In this document: positions 11,038 to 23,419 of the stretch, in pieces
Layout: the number at the start of each line of letters is the position of its first letter
How positions within the stretch are numbered: position 1 is the stretch's first letter
From: Hypsibius dujardini
Taxonomy: Eukaryota; Tardigrada; Eutardigrada; Parachela; Hypsibiidae
Direction of reading: 5' to 3'
Assembly (NCBI GenBank): GCA_001579985.1
Contig: LRSR01000691.1
Location: forward strand, 57,901 to 121,900
DNA: 64,000 nucleotides
Program-made: the position numbers and the translations under genes
Notes under the pieces: generated by a model
Seen by the model: only the letters and a program-made list of their open reading frames with translations
Database searches by the model: none
What the model was told of the DNA's origin: nothing

Positions 11038-11535
11038 TACCTATACTTATGCCTATAACTGGTATCCCCACATATCCCCATTTCCCATATACTTATACTT
11101 TATACTTATACTTATGCCTATGACTAGTAGCCCTTACTTATCCTCACTTCCCATATACTTATATTTTATACTTTATACTTATGGAAATGCCTAGCATCAA
11201 CTTCTCCGTATTTCTATTACACTTATTCTTTATACTTATACTTATTCCTTTAGCTAGTTGGTCCTCGTCTCCCACCATTTTGTATTTATATATTATACTT
11301 TATGCATATGCCTAGCAGCAACCTCTCCTACTTACATTGTGCTCATGCTTTACACTTATACGTATGTATATGCGCATGTATATGGGCATATGGCTAATTG
11401 ACCCTACCTCTCCTCACTTACCATATACTTGTATCTGACACTTAAACCGATGAATGGCCCAACTTTTCCCAGTTCCCATTGTACTTATAGCCTATATTTT
11501 ATGCTTACACTTATGCCCCTGGCTAAGTAGCCATA

Positions 11536-11760
11536 GGCATACCTCTTGTCAGTCGCAAATGCTTTGAGATGACCAAACGATCAGGAATTGAAACGAATAC
11601 CTTGTTTCGTTGTCGCCTTGCGTATTTTTACTGCATGAGTGCTAATATTGGGCCTTGATGTCGCCCTGTTCCGCCGTTATGTTTTAAGTTTTCAAGAGTG
11701 TACTGCAAATGTATATGGTATGTCATTTTAATAAGATAGTATCTAATTGGCTCACTTGCA
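11536..11760. other. Spacer, nothing recognised
   Basis: Short single-copy stretch between the minisatellite and a foldback element. Confidence 0.4.
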
Positions 11761-12391
11761 AACGTTTTCAACTGTCGAATTCAGAACCGTTCCAAAATAT
11801 TTTTCTGATTTAGATCTAACTTAGTAATGAATATAAAAACTTATTTCCCCGGTCAAACTAAAAAAACTTATTGTCGGTAAATTTTCAAAGTTGGCAATTG
11901 TCTCAATAGACTTGCTGCTGTGCACCGTCAATTGATTGTTTGATTGAAACGTATGCAGACTAGTTGCTTGATTTTTTACTAATTAGTGTGTATTTTGTCA
12001 TAGTAGTTCGGTGAATCATTGATCGTTTGATTACGTTTTTCTGCATCGTCATCCAGTTGATGGTTGATTGACATTACATCTGCATTTAGTCAAATTACAA
12101 TAAAAAGTTAGTCAATCAAGAATCATCCAAATGAACAGTACATCATCAGCCAAACTACAATCTAACAGTTAGTCAATCATCAATCAACCAAATGAACAGC
12201 ACGTGAATTTCAATCAAGCAATCAATCGACGGCTCACAGCAGCAAGTCTATTGAGACAATTGGCAACTTTGAAAATTTACTGGTAAAAAGTTTTTTTAGC
12301 TTGACCGGCGAAATGTTTATATTCATTACTAAATTAGGTCTAAATGAAAAAATATTTTGGTGTGGTTCTGAATTCGACAGTTGAAAACGTT
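11761..12391. mobile_element. Foldback (palindromic) element, ~200-bp arms
   Basis: Left arm starts aacgttttcaactgtcgaat; the right arm ends with its reverse complement at 12391. Inverted similarity runs inward for about 200 bp (11761-11960 against 12195-12391), including gtctcaatagacttgctgct on the left arm. The centre has tcaatca-rich words. No coding capacity; a non-autonomous hairpin element. Confidence 0.75.
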
Positions 12392-12410
12392 CCCAAGTCA
12401 GAAGGAGCCC

Positions 12411-13780
12411 ATGAGAATAGGCGCTCGCATGGGACTATATCCACCGGATTTAGACATATGGAACAGTAGCACGGACGCACCCTTGACGGATGAACATGCA
12501 AGTTGCAATTGAAGAGCCGGTAGGAGGCATACGAGGGTTGAAATCTGCATGTCTAACCGTTCCGTCCAACAATTCCTCAATTTTTGGGTCGCATAAAAAA
12601 ATTTAGTCTTTTTACTTTGGAAGCTCGGAAAGAAATATGCGGTTCAAAATAAGGGCATCAAATCAAACGGTTACACACGTTTAGTTGGTATGCATTTAGT
12701 GATTCGCGCTACTAGGGAAAATGTCTTACAAAATTAGCCTCACCCACAAAGCAGTTAGACAAAACTTTTTTCGCTTGCTCAAGTTATTAGATTATGTTTG
12801 ATAAACGTCACAACTTTCAGGCAGATTGGACTTTCCAAAGGCAGTTCCTGAACGGTGCAAATAATGGGACAAGAAATCAATAATCAGTCAATATTACTAT
12901 CATTAATCACACATGTTACTGATCACTCCAACCATTAAGCGCTGCTCCAGACAGTTTTGTATCAGTAGAACGAAGTATTGCAAGACGTCTGTGATGCAGA
13001 TTCTAAGACGATTTGTTGAATGCACATTTTAAATCAAATTTTTAAGTTGTGGTGTAATCATGGATGACTTAATTAGCGGCAGCAAACCTTAATGTTCCCA
13101 GTTTACTGTCTTCACTTTTAAAAAAGGTCAAAGGAAGAAACACATTAATAAATTAACCTCCGTGTTTTTTAAAAAACATAGTTGTACCAAAAATCATAAA
13201 CGGCAGACAGACAGACAGACAGAGAGAAAAACATGGGGTTCTTGGATCGATTACAATGGGACTCTAAAGAATGCTTAAAACTTCATTTAATTTTGGTCCT
13301 TATTACTTCCAATTTATAACTCCAAAGAAGTGAATTCTTAACTACACAAACTGTTAATATTCACATGTCATGCACGAATAATGTTTAATCCCATCGATTT
13401 ACATTTTATAGCTATTCGGAAAGGTTGGCATAAACGTCAAGCATTATTTTTATTAAAGTTCCTAAAAAAGCAAACCACATTTTTTTACTGAACCGGGGCT
13501 TTCACTGTTTCTTCTCATTAAGTTCTTACTAGAAAAATGAGCTCGCTTGCATTGGCTGCACATGCCTGCAGAGTGAAGTACAGTGATTGGTCAAGAGTAC
13601 CGCAAGCCACTTCACGCCCTTTAGTCGATCGATCTCATCGACAGCAGCCAGCCAGCCGGCCAGTCAAAAACACATTCACCCTACCCAGAGTGGGTCTTCG
13701 ACGGTAATTTGTAAAAGGTTGTCACGGGAGTTCGCGGGCACCCAGATGCAGTACGGCCGCCTAACTAAATACGTAATCTA
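12411..13780. other. Spacer with a short (GACA)n run
   Basis: A short cagacagacagac run at about 13203-13222 is the only structure seen. No exon supported. Confidence 0.4.
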
Positions 13781-14127
13781 GTGGACTCTAAATTGCGTTG
13801 ACCGTGCCAAGGAAGGACTAAGTAGAGAGAGGTACGCACATGCTTCGCCTTGTAGTCTTCGTCCATGGCATTGTAGGCCGGCTTTGGTGCCTCCGATGAG
13901 ATGTACCGTGCCACTATCGGCTTGCCGGCATTTTCTAGGGATGTGTAATGTTCAACAAATAGGAATTGCCGCAGAAATTCCAAAATTAATAAGTTCTAAG
14001 TCTACTGGATTCCCCAAAGCTGACGTCAGGACGCCGGCCTACCCCCCATACCGTACGGTCAAAGTTCGTCTGGTATTTTTCGCCCCCTACCCCTTAATCA
14101 AAACTGACGTCATTAACGGATGTTCCC
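13781..14127. mobile_element. Truncated PIF/Harbinger-like element, right end only
   Basis: The segment 13935-14127 is about 75% identical to the right part of the complete element at 59138-59836 and ends in the same terminal sequence (…cggatgttccc) followed by TAA, the presumed target triplet. Next to it on the minus strand an exon-like frame (about 13950-13815) encodes NAGKPIVARYISSEAPK and AMDEDYKAKHVRTS, of unknown family. A matching left terminus was not found, so this copy is cut off on that side. Confidence 0.5.
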
Positions 14128-14139
14128 TAAGAATAAATT

Positions 14140-14425
14140 TAAGTATATATATTGGTATAGGTATTGGTATAGGTATTGGTATAGGCATATAAGTATAAGT
14201 ATATAGGTATAGGTATAGGTATAGGTATAGGTGTAGATATTGGTATAGGTATAAGCATATTAGTATAAGTATATAGGTATAGGTATAAGCATATAAGTAT
14301 AAGCATAAGTATAAGTGTAAAGGTATAGGTTTAGGTACTGGTATACGTATAAGCATGTTAGTACAAGTATATAAATATAGGTTTAAAGTATAATAAGTAT
14401 GTAAGTATAAGTATACCACAAGCGG
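14140..14425. repeat. (ggtata)n / (agtata)n low-complexity array
   Basis: Hexanucleotide-like 'ggtataggtatt' and 'ataagtataagc' units, interrupted. Word content resembles the reverse complement of the 9.4-11.5 kb minisatellite. Confidence 0.85.
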
Positions 14426-14429
14426 CACG

Positions 14430-15277
14430 ACTAAATTTGGAAAAGCTTTTTCCCAGAACTTGACAGTAGTCTACGCCTTTGGGAGAATGTTTGACAGGCG
14501 GTAATTCAACTGAAATGAGCGCAAATCTGAAGTGTCATATTTCATTCTTAGATTTCTGGAGATACCCCAAACTTTTGTCAATGGTTAAAACGGATTTAAT
14601 TATATTTCATTCACTTTAATATTGCTCAAGGGTGTCTTATTTATCAACCGATATGTTTATTTTTTATCTCTAAATGTTGAGTATTTTATGAGAAACCACT
14701 GGCACAAGCAGGTAAATTTTTAAACAAACTAGCAAATATTGTTCACGAGAAAATACACTATAAGTACCTGTAAGAATCCTAGGATTTTGATATAAAATTT
14801 TGGCAATAATCAGCAACCGGACCTATATTTACTTAGCTACTGCATAAAACATAAGAACCGCCTCGCTTATCATACTTAATGACACAGCGTATCTCTTCTT
14901 GCTCAAACAAATATAAGGTCCTGCAGAATGAACAATGACTGCGTGTCTAGATCAAATCGAATTCGGATTATGTGTAGCACTTCTATTTGCAAATTGTCTG
15001 TGACGGCGGCAAATTAGAGATACAGAAGCGGCCATATTTCGCATAACAATCGCTAAACCAACATCTAACAAACATTCTTGTGGCGTCAAGCAAGGTCCAT
15101 GAAGATTCGACTGTAATCAGTCTTTCCCCGTTGTTAGTCCGACAATCTTGATGAGCGATCCGTTGTCCTTAGATGTAATGTACGGTAAAAGGAAAAGAAA
15201 GTGTGAACGTTGGTTGTGGGTTTTAGTTATTCTTTACATCCGCGGTAGATATTTGGGCTTCATGCCATATATTTAAC
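14430..15277. repeat. 5' flank of the LRR gene, duplicated at 32465-33081
   Basis: From about 14665 the sequence is repeated at 32465 onward with roughly 90% identity, straight into the coding exon. The block contains the presumptive promoter of the LRR gene. I see no strong TATA box that I would assign. 14430-14664 shows nothing. Confidence 0.75.
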
Positions 15278-16647
15278 ATGTGTCGACTTATATTTTTCTT
15301 GTTGGCATGGGCAGTGGTCGTTCACGGGACAAATCAAATACAACGAGCTGATCCCGTATCTGTCCCTCACAAAGGGTGTAATTTTTATCGTGAAAGTTCT
15401 CTCGGTTGGCACAATGGCTCCCAATACGTGCCGACGACATTGTGTACGGGCTCGCAAGACTTCCTTCTGCCGGATAACTTTAATGTCTCCCTCGTGTATG
15501 CTGACACCGAGGCTCTCTGGTTCCAAAACACCAGAGTTATAGTCAAGAACAATTATACTCCGCTTCCCTATCTTCCACACCTACGTTACTTCAGAGTGTG
15601 CATCAGTGACCATGCTACTCCGCGTTTCCCGCTAAACGGTCTTCTCATCCATAATAAGAATCACGTATCTCGTCTGGAACTACGTAGTGTGAACTTGAGC
15701 GGAATAAACAAGGCCGACTTCAACGGTTTCGTTGGGCTGAAATATCTCGAACTTTACAGCTGTCAGATTACGGCTATTGGTAAGGACATTTTCGAGGAGA
15801 TTGGCATCATTGGCGACGCTCCATCCGTCAGCGGAATATTCCCCCATCTTGAGACTGTCTACATCGTTGATCACGACATTGAACAATTGGATTGGGCATT
15901 TTTAAGCCCGATTTCGCGACATTTGAAGGTGCAGTCTCTAACTATGTCAACATACCCGGAAAATAAACAAATTTATCTTCTTGCGGCTGTAATTGTTACA
16001 CCCGTTTGTAATTAAAACAGTTTTCATGTTTCAGGTACTTAATTTGGAGAACAACAACTTCAGGAGCGTGACATCAACTGCTGACAGCAATAGCCCAGTT
16101 TTTCTGAAGAGCATCGAGTGGCTTGACTTGCGCGGGAATAGGCTCTCAACTATGCCGCGCTTTATCTACGAGAGTTTAAACCTGAGCTCGCTGGTTTACT
16201 CCGATTTCAGAAGCGGCGTTAAGTTTTGTGAAAACTACGTTGGCTGTACATGTTGTGAACTGTATAACTTTACAGAGTGGTATTGGTCAAATTTGCCAGA
16301 GTTTAGCTATCCTGAGATTCGCCTAACTTGCGGAGGCTTTACCTTCACAGTGCACAATGGGCCATTTAGTCCAGAGTGTATGTTTTACATTGAAGACTTT
16401 CTGTTCAGTCGTTTGACACATTCTAAAAATATCCTATTTTCCAGGCGTTCCAGCGGACTTAACGACCCGCATTCCAATAGCTCCGACGCAAGCTCCGACG
16501 CGTTCACAACCGACCCGACGAACCGATTATCAAACCACACTCGAGCCGGGTAGCCAAGGCAACTGCGACAAAATTGAGCCCCGAATCGTCATTGTCGTGT
16601 CACTGTGCCTTATGCAACTGATTTTATTTATAACGTTTCATTTTTGA
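15278..16647 (+). CDS. Secreted/GPI- or tail-anchored leucine-rich-repeat protein, three exons
   Basis: Exons 15278-15928, 16035-16377 and 16445-16647; introns are 106 and 67 bp with donors GTGCAG and GTATGT and acceptors TTTCAG and TTCCAG, and phases close at 398 aa. The start gives a signal peptide (MCRLIFFLLAWAVVVHG). LRR units are visible from about residue 125: SRLELRSVNLSGI, LKYLELYSCQITAI, LETVYIVDHDIEQL, then, across the first intron, LKVLNLENNNF and IEWLDLRGNRLSTMP. A Cys-rich cap follows (FCENYVGCTCCELYNF). The third exon is a Pro/Thr-rich stalk and ends with a hydrophobic run (IVIVVSLCLMQLILFITFHF) directly at the stop, as in GPI-anchored or tail-less membrane proteins. Inferred role: extracellular recognition or adhesion; partner unknown. 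A 5' portion is duplicated at 33082. Confidence 0.85.
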
Positions 16648-17900
16648 GTGCGCCGCTGCTTAAATCCAGTTTTATTTTTTGTTGTTTCGAAATGCATGGG
16701 AAAAAACATGTTCCCCGTGTCTCCTCGGATGTAATGACTAGCAAATCAACTCCGTGATTGCTCGTTTTCAAATTGATTTATGAGTGAAAAATTTATTTAT
16801 GGGTTTCGGTTGCTATTCGGCAGAGCCTTGCTATTAATGCACAACCAGTGGACTGTGGCGTCCAGGTTCCGGTAGTGCCTATTACTTCGTCCCTGTTTTT
16901 CCGAAATGTGCTTTGCTGCCAACCGGTTTGAAATATAATTTAGGGTTAGTGAATAACACAAAGACAAAACAATTGTTTTTTGGAAACTGGTGTTAAGAAA
17001 TGGAACAGGATTATTCTGGTGACTTTACAACATGTGTGTGTTTTCCCAATCGAATAGCCTTGTCCCCGGCGAGCAACATTTTTTAGAATAATTTTAGAGG
17101 AATAGCTTTTAGGGAATAATGTTTGGCTAAGATCTGATACTGCGCTGGTAATTGGCTCTTCCCATGTGAGCTTGAATATTCGTGTCTGAATAATGTGTTG
17201 TTAGACGGCTTAGTTGCACATAAACTGGATCTGCTCTCAATATGTCCAAATAATTGACCGCCAAGTCCATATCGTCGTAAATGAAGAACGGTGGCATTAG
17301 GCTGTTATTTGGATTTTATTGTATTGAAACGGTATCTCATTTTGTCATTTACTACTTATCTGTTTGCCCAAACGAAGTTGAGGTGCCATAAAACAAAAAA
17401 TGGCTGTTTGTTAGACCAAATCGAGTTAGGATTACAAGAATTATCGCTGGACTTGCCGCCCGTCTAATTTCTTGACAAAAAGATCTCAAGCCACAAAGAG
17501 TTATCTATCTTTTGCAATTCAACCAACAAGTAATAAACATTTGAACAGCATTGGAAAACGTCCATCTAGGCTCACGTCAAATAATTCCATACTTTCCTGG
17601 GGAAAATGTCAAATTGTGGAGTGAACGGTGGAGGCACGAAGGCCAGTGTGTTAGTTGATACAGTAGAAAATTGTAAATGGCGGGGGTCTCATTTTCGACT
17701 AAAAAACTGGCCTAATAACTAGCAACAGTTCCGGTCCTCAAGTGCAGCAGGGCCTCTTCACAGCTTCAAACATCCTTGACACGGCGTCGAACTTGAGTAA
17801 AATGAAGAAGGAACATCTATCGTTGTGGTTGGAACATGTGTTCTTCCCCAATTTCGCTGATCCGATTGTGCTCGTCATTGACTCCTAGTCAACCTACAAA
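16648..17900. other. Spacer, nothing recognised
   Basis: No exon, repeat array or element end supported. Confidence 0.4.
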
Positions 17901-18049
17901 AATTAAGACTGCGCTCCCGTGAAATGTGGCGAGTAGTGTGACTGCATCCTGGGTATTTGGCGACCGACGAACGTTTAGAATTTCTAACATCTCGCAGTTC
18001 TGTTTTGAGGGGAGTCCAGCCAAAGTGAACCACAAATGTTCTGTCGTAG

Positions 18050-18157
18050 GAAACACTGGCGATAGTGGAAACGCTGGCCACGGTGGAAACACTGGCGATG
18101 GAGGAAGCGCTAGCGACGTAAAAAACACTGGCGACAGAGGAAACGCTAACCACAGGA
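18050..18157. repeat. 18-bp minisatellite, six units
   Basis: Six units of ggaaacactggcgatagt and variants, alternating 'actggcga' and 'gctggcca' types, so a 36-bp higher-order unit is apparent. In one plus frame it would read as Gly/Asn/Asp-rich repeats, but there is no supporting gene structure. Confidence 0.85.
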
Positions 18158-18229
18158 GATTTTGTGAGTTCTGGCACAAGCTTATATACATTTCCAGTAG
18201 TTAGTTCTGATGCAATAAGTGTGAAGCAA

Positions 18230-18500
18230 GACGTGTGGTAAGTAAACAGACTCTTACTCTCAGTGGAATAATGGAATAAAGTCCATAAACTACATGGTTT
18301 AGGCCCACAGGTACAGCCACCCTCCTGATAAATCAATGGAATAGTGGAATAAACTCCATAGACTACATGGTTAAAGCCCATGACCACCCACACGCTGTCC
18401 GTACAGCAGTGGTTAAGGTCCACAGGCACAGCCACATCTTGTTGCAGTAGTGGAATAATGGGATAAACTCCATAGGCTACATAGTCAACTCCGAGACTTA
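18230..18500. repeat. ~100-bp diverged tandem repeat, three units
   Basis: The phrase 'gtggaataatggaataaactc', then 'catagactacatggtt', then 'gcccacaggtacagccac' recurs three times. Confidence 0.7.
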
Positions 18501-18599
18501 GCGAGCGATTACACAAGTCTTATAGAAAACTTAGTGGCTGGATATGACACACCTTATAGATATTACACATAATCTGTTACAAGATTAGACGCAAGATAC

Positions 18600-18815
18600 C
18601 TGAATGACTATTGGGATTGAAGTTATGGAGCTGCTGTATAGGAATAGTACTGTAAAGTCAAGGGGTACCTGTTGGCCGATTGGAAATGAAGTTATGGAGC
18701 TACTATATAGGAACAATGTTGTCTAATTGAGGAATACTGTGGGTAATAATGGGCTTGGAGTTATGGAGTTACGTATGTTTACAATACTGTCTATCGAGGG
18801 ACGCTGTAGGTGGAG
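18600..18815. repeat. ~85-bp diverged tandem repeat, three units
   Basis: 'gaagttatggagctgctgta' with a following 'aggaatagtactgt' recurs at about 18616, 18688 and 18758. Confidence 0.65.
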
Positions 18816-19555
18816 GATGTGATTAACATGAATTTATGGAACAGTCATATGACTAATAAGAATATGCAAAAGTCTGTCTGGACGTGCGCTATCAAACTGA
18901 GACTTTTCACTTAATATCACTATTGCTCTTAACCTGTTAATAGAACCTGTTTGTTACGTAAAGTGACCAATGCTGTAGCGAATATTAGGGAATGCTTAAG
19001 ATTTCGTAAAAAGGATTTTATACAAGGGGCTCTGTGCACCTAGTTTCACAAAAGAAACTTTTCGATTTCAAGGTACAGAGTCCGACATGGAGACTAGTAA
19101 ACAGACAGGCAAGTCAAAGGCCTGTGTGTGAGCTGTTACAGAAAAGGTGGCTGCTGTTGGAGATAGACTTTGGACGACGGATGGGCAGAATTACGGACCG
19201 ACTGACGGTTTGTGAAGGAATGTGCAGTTTACCGACACACAGAGAAACTGTGGACGTAAATTGTAGATGGTAGGTGGACGACGGATGGATGCGCAGTGGA
19301 TACTAGACCAATTGGCGTACAGATGGCTTACAGGCAGATGAAACGATTAACGCTTGGGTTGACTGACGGCTGGCAAAAGGATCGAGGTCAAACATACGGA
19401 ATAAGAGGTTAATGATTAGTTACAAGAATACATTCGCCTCTTTGGTCCAAAGCATTCAAACAGATTGATTTTTGGGTGGTCACAGGAAATTTTTTGAGCG
19501 TTTTGCAGTTCAAAAAGAAGCAGTGAAGAAATAAAAGGGACGCTCAAAACTAAAA
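18816..19555. other. Spacer, nothing recognised
   Basis: Some 'acagacggatg' words reminiscent of the degenerate repeat that follows, otherwise single-copy. Confidence 0.35.
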
Positions 19556-19559
19556 TGAT

Positions 19560-20300
19560 GAGCAGTACAGAACAAACAGTTGGGGACACGACAAACGTAG
19601 AATGACCGGAAGTTTACCGGCCACTCTGGAAGACTGACGATTTGCTAGAATTACGATGGTCAGCCAAGAAGGTCACGGAGTAAATTGGAAACTTGACATT
19701 GTTTCCGAAATACCGACGACCAATACGGAAGGTTTCCGGTCATTCCGGAGGGCTGACGGTTCAAATCAGAAGGTTGACGATTCAACCGAGAAACTGGCAA
19801 TTAGTTGAGAGGGCTAACGGGATGTTTTTTAAGTTAATCGTTATACTGGAAGGTTGGCGGTTGAATCGGCTGATAAACAGTCAGTCCAGGGGAGTAACAC
19901 TCTCCCTGGATGGTTCATGGTAATCTCGGAGACTGACCGTCGGTTTGAGTACACCGTTGACCTTCCATAATACTAGGTTGCCTTACAGACTGACCGTTGG
20001 TCTCCCAGTATACTGTGAATCTTCCGAGTGATAAAGTAATCTTTCAGGCAGACCGGAGACCGTCCGGTTTAACCGTTGGTCTTCGGATTGAGTTGTTAAC
20101 ATCCCGGAGTGATAAAAAACCTTCGGATTGACCGTCGTTTCTTTTGGTAACACCGTCATCCTACCAGTGTACCCAGTAACCTTCCTGGCTTACCGTCACT
20201 ATTGGAGCATACCGTCAGTCTTCTAGAATGGCCGGTAATCTTTCGGGCTAATCGGCGACCACCAGGACTAACCGTTAGTCTTCCATTTGAGCAGCCAATC
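19560..20300. repeat. Degenerate repeat with an orientation switch near 19930
   Basis: Left of about 19925 the recurring word is 'ggaaggttgacggtt'; right of it the recurring word is the reverse complement, 'accgttggtcttcc'. Units are about 25-35 bp and strongly diverged. The array is therefore two blocks facing each other. Confidence 0.55.
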
Positions 20301-20409
20301 TTCTGGCATCAACTCCAGAAGTTGCACAATCGGTATACAATCTGAAAAGCGCATTCCCATAGTCGGTCACCTGCGGTCTGATTTGTACACGTACTTTGTT
20401 TTGCTTCGA

Positions 20410-20640
20410 AAAGTTGCGTTTTTCTTTGTAAGCGTTGCCCCACGTTGCCCCATGTTGATTGAAGTTGCCCCCACGTTGCCCTGCGTTAGTGTACGTTGCC
20501 ATACGTTGGTAGACTTTGCCCCATGTTGCTGACGTTGCCCCACATTGCTAATGTTGCTCTCACGTTGCTGATATTGCCCCACGTTGCCGACGTTGCCTCA
20601 CGTCGCTGTCGTTTTCCCATGTTGCCCTCTATCTCCCAAT
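20410..20640. repeat. Minisatellite, 'acgttgccccac/gctgatgttgcc' units
   Basis: Units of about 12-15 bp based on 'cacgttgcc' repeated some 16 times with drift. Confidence 0.8.
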
Positions 20641-23400
20641 CTAGGACAAAAAATGTGTTGTCCTTAGCGTTATGGAGGGGTTTTTCCTTTCCCTGTGTAA
20701 GAATAATCTAAAAAAACATTAGCCCATCCTGAACTGTGAAACTTGAGTGTGCCCGATTACGGTCAATGAAACCCCTATATCCTTAATTCAAGAATCCACA
20801 AAAAAAATTCTGGCACCACATCCACCCAATTAATATAACTCAAAGTAGCTTACCGGGTGCAGACTTTATTTCTGAAAAAACTTTAAATTTGTCAGTGGGT
20901 ACACGGGCCAGCCGATGTTAACGCATGACCACTCAAGAGGAAAGGGAAAACGAAAAACCTGTTCTATTAGAAACTCTGGAAAGTATTAGTTTCCAGATTT
21001 TTTTCATGACCGTGCCCGAAGTAAAAAAGATTGGCTTTCAGCGGTGTCCCATACTTTCCGATTTTCCTTTGTTTATCTGACGATCTGAAATTATTTTTTC
21101 TGCACTTTCGAAACTTCATTAATATTTTCTAACGTGTTTATGCTTTTGTTCTGGACCAAAGTTCTTGCAATTAATGAGCTGCCATGTGCTAGAGTAAACA
21201 GAGTCGACCTTGGAAAAAAAGCCCTTTTGTGTGGTACGTCCAGTTGTGAACGCCATTTGTGAACGAACAGTTTCCAATATTGCGAAATGATTCCTGTATG
21301 TTGTTATATCCAATACCTGCTTGAAAAATTCTTAATCACAAATGTTAAACTAATCCGTACGCATGCTAAAGCATCGAAATTTGTTTTTGACGGCAAGTCC
21401 ATGTGACAAAGATTTCCTAAACGAAATCGGCAAATATACAAAAATGGTGGCACGGGTGCAGCGGGGTGTCAGTTTTTAACTGAACATTTCTAAAGTTTTG
21501 GTTTCAAGTTTTTGGTTCCCAGTACGATAATGTGGAAGTAAAACGCGCGTCGGATATTTTGTTTTAGTGACCTTGCTTGTTCATAAGACGTTTTGGAAGG
21601 AGAGTCTCCAGTAAAGAATGAGATTTCTAGGACAACGGTTTATGCGACCTGATTTAAAAAAACCCCAAACAGCTCATACTCGATTGATAATTCGATTGAG
21701 CCAAATAATATTTTTTTATTGGAGGAGTGAATGCTATATTTAAAAACAAAATTCAAATGAAATGCACGTGTGCGAGCACTATTTGAAATTAGAACAAAAA
21801 ATGAAGTCCGCACCCGGTAGATAAAGCAAATGACAATCCTAGTTGTAGAGAGAAGAAAATATGCGACATATCAAAACCTCAACAACAAACGTTTTAGAGA
21901 TCCGTGAACGTTCGTTATGAAAATCTACCCTCGGTTTGCAAAACCGAGCCAGCCAATGATGTACTGTACTGTAAAGATATGTGGTAGAAGCAAAACGCCA
22001 CGGACAACCGATAACCAAGAATGAGTTACTGGTGGCGAAAAAACAATATGGATCATGTCGACAACAACAGCTATCTGACGACAATATTTCGGTGCTAATT
22101 CGAGTTTTTAGACTGCAGGCTGCGGGCCCGCACAACGGCGTAAAAACGGTCGCACATTTTATTATGGATTGCAGAACTTTTTGCGGGCTGAACAAAATTT
22201 GTCTTAAATGCCAAGAAATTTACTGTCAGTTAGTAAGCTCATGCTTTCCTGAGCTGATGAAAAGGATGAGCATTTTGTTTACTAAAGAAACTGAACCCGC
22301 AAAAGTTGAGCATTAATTGTTGTCCTTCCAATCAGGCAGGACATTTGCTAACTCACAGAGCCGCAGTTCTGTTCAGCACATGCTTAATTTTGCCATTTCA
22401 AAAAAAGAAGTCAAATCAGATTGCTTTTAGCTGTACTCCGATGTTTTATATTATAATAATTAACTCCTGTCTCCAACAATGTGATTATATCGGTCAAGCA
22501 AAAGTGCGGTATGCTCACACACATATATTATATGTAAGAGTATACCATACAGCATGAATACAGTAATTTGAATAGTGGTTTGCATTATCTTTATAGGTTC
22601 AATGTCGTTCCAGTTTTCGGGCCAGGCCCAACAAGTCCTCATATCCAATAATTACAGCTATTTGAAGCACTAGGACCTTACTTCGTTAGTATGTTTATCT
22701 ACTTTCCTAACCCTATTCTGCTGCGACAGCTAATTGCTTGTATGTAATTGTGATGTATGTGCTATTTACTATATTTTCTATAGACACTTTACTATATAAT
22801 CATTTGTTTTATTAGTTTTAGCGGAGCACTTTCTCTTTTCTTTTCTTCCAGTTTACCTCTCTACCTATCTCCACTTTCAGTCTAATAAACTTTTTAACTA
22901 CCCCACTTCCGGTTGGTAGACTTAACACAGTTTTAAATTTGATAATTCCGTCTAAAAATTCTGATGGATTATTATAATTTGTTATTCACCTTAAGAGTTT
23001 TTAATTAGTCTAAGTAGAAACTTTTTGCAGAAGTATTCGGTTTACAAAATAGATTAACGCTTCGGTATGGGCCCTGAAAGTAAACAGACAGATTCCATTC
23101 TAGATCTCTCTTTAGTCTCCTATGATTAAACTATCGGCCTTGTGATTGCTAATTTTAGAGGAATGAAATGCATCCCCTTGACAGGAAACGTACTTCGAAG
23201 ACGTAAATGCAAAAAACGGACCCATTTATTACAGTGTCAGCGGTATTTCCTGTCCTTTTAACGACGGCTAGTAACTTACGCAAAAACTGAAACTGCCGTT
23301 CAAAACCCACTAAATGGCAGTGCATATGGCGGGTGCAAATGGCGGGTGCATATCCTTTGACATGAAAGGATTGCCGCCATTGACTGCTGTATGTGAAATA
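20641..23400. other. Long spacer, nothing firm
   Basis: Open frames on both strands at 21839-22316 overlap and lack splice context or a recognised motif. AT-rich remainder. Confidence 0.35.
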
Positions 23401-23419
23401 TCCAGTGATACCCTATTGA

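Larger units (their letters stand above)
9420..11535. repeat. ~60-bp minisatellite, split by a mariner insertion
   Basis: Units of the form 'cccacttcccatatac...tatacttatgcc-tatgactagtat-cc' repeat from about 9500 to 9756 and resume at 11038, becoming more diverged towards 11535. A mariner element (9757-11037) is inserted between two units. Confidence 0.75.

Noticed and set aside
14087-14428. Tyr/Leu-rich 113-codon minus frame
   Set aside because: Low-complexity ggtata repeat translation, no gene features.
21839-22316. Overlapping frames on both strands (111 and 118 codons)
   Set aside because: A zinc-knuckle-like Cys pattern was considered but the spacing fits no known motif and both strands are open.
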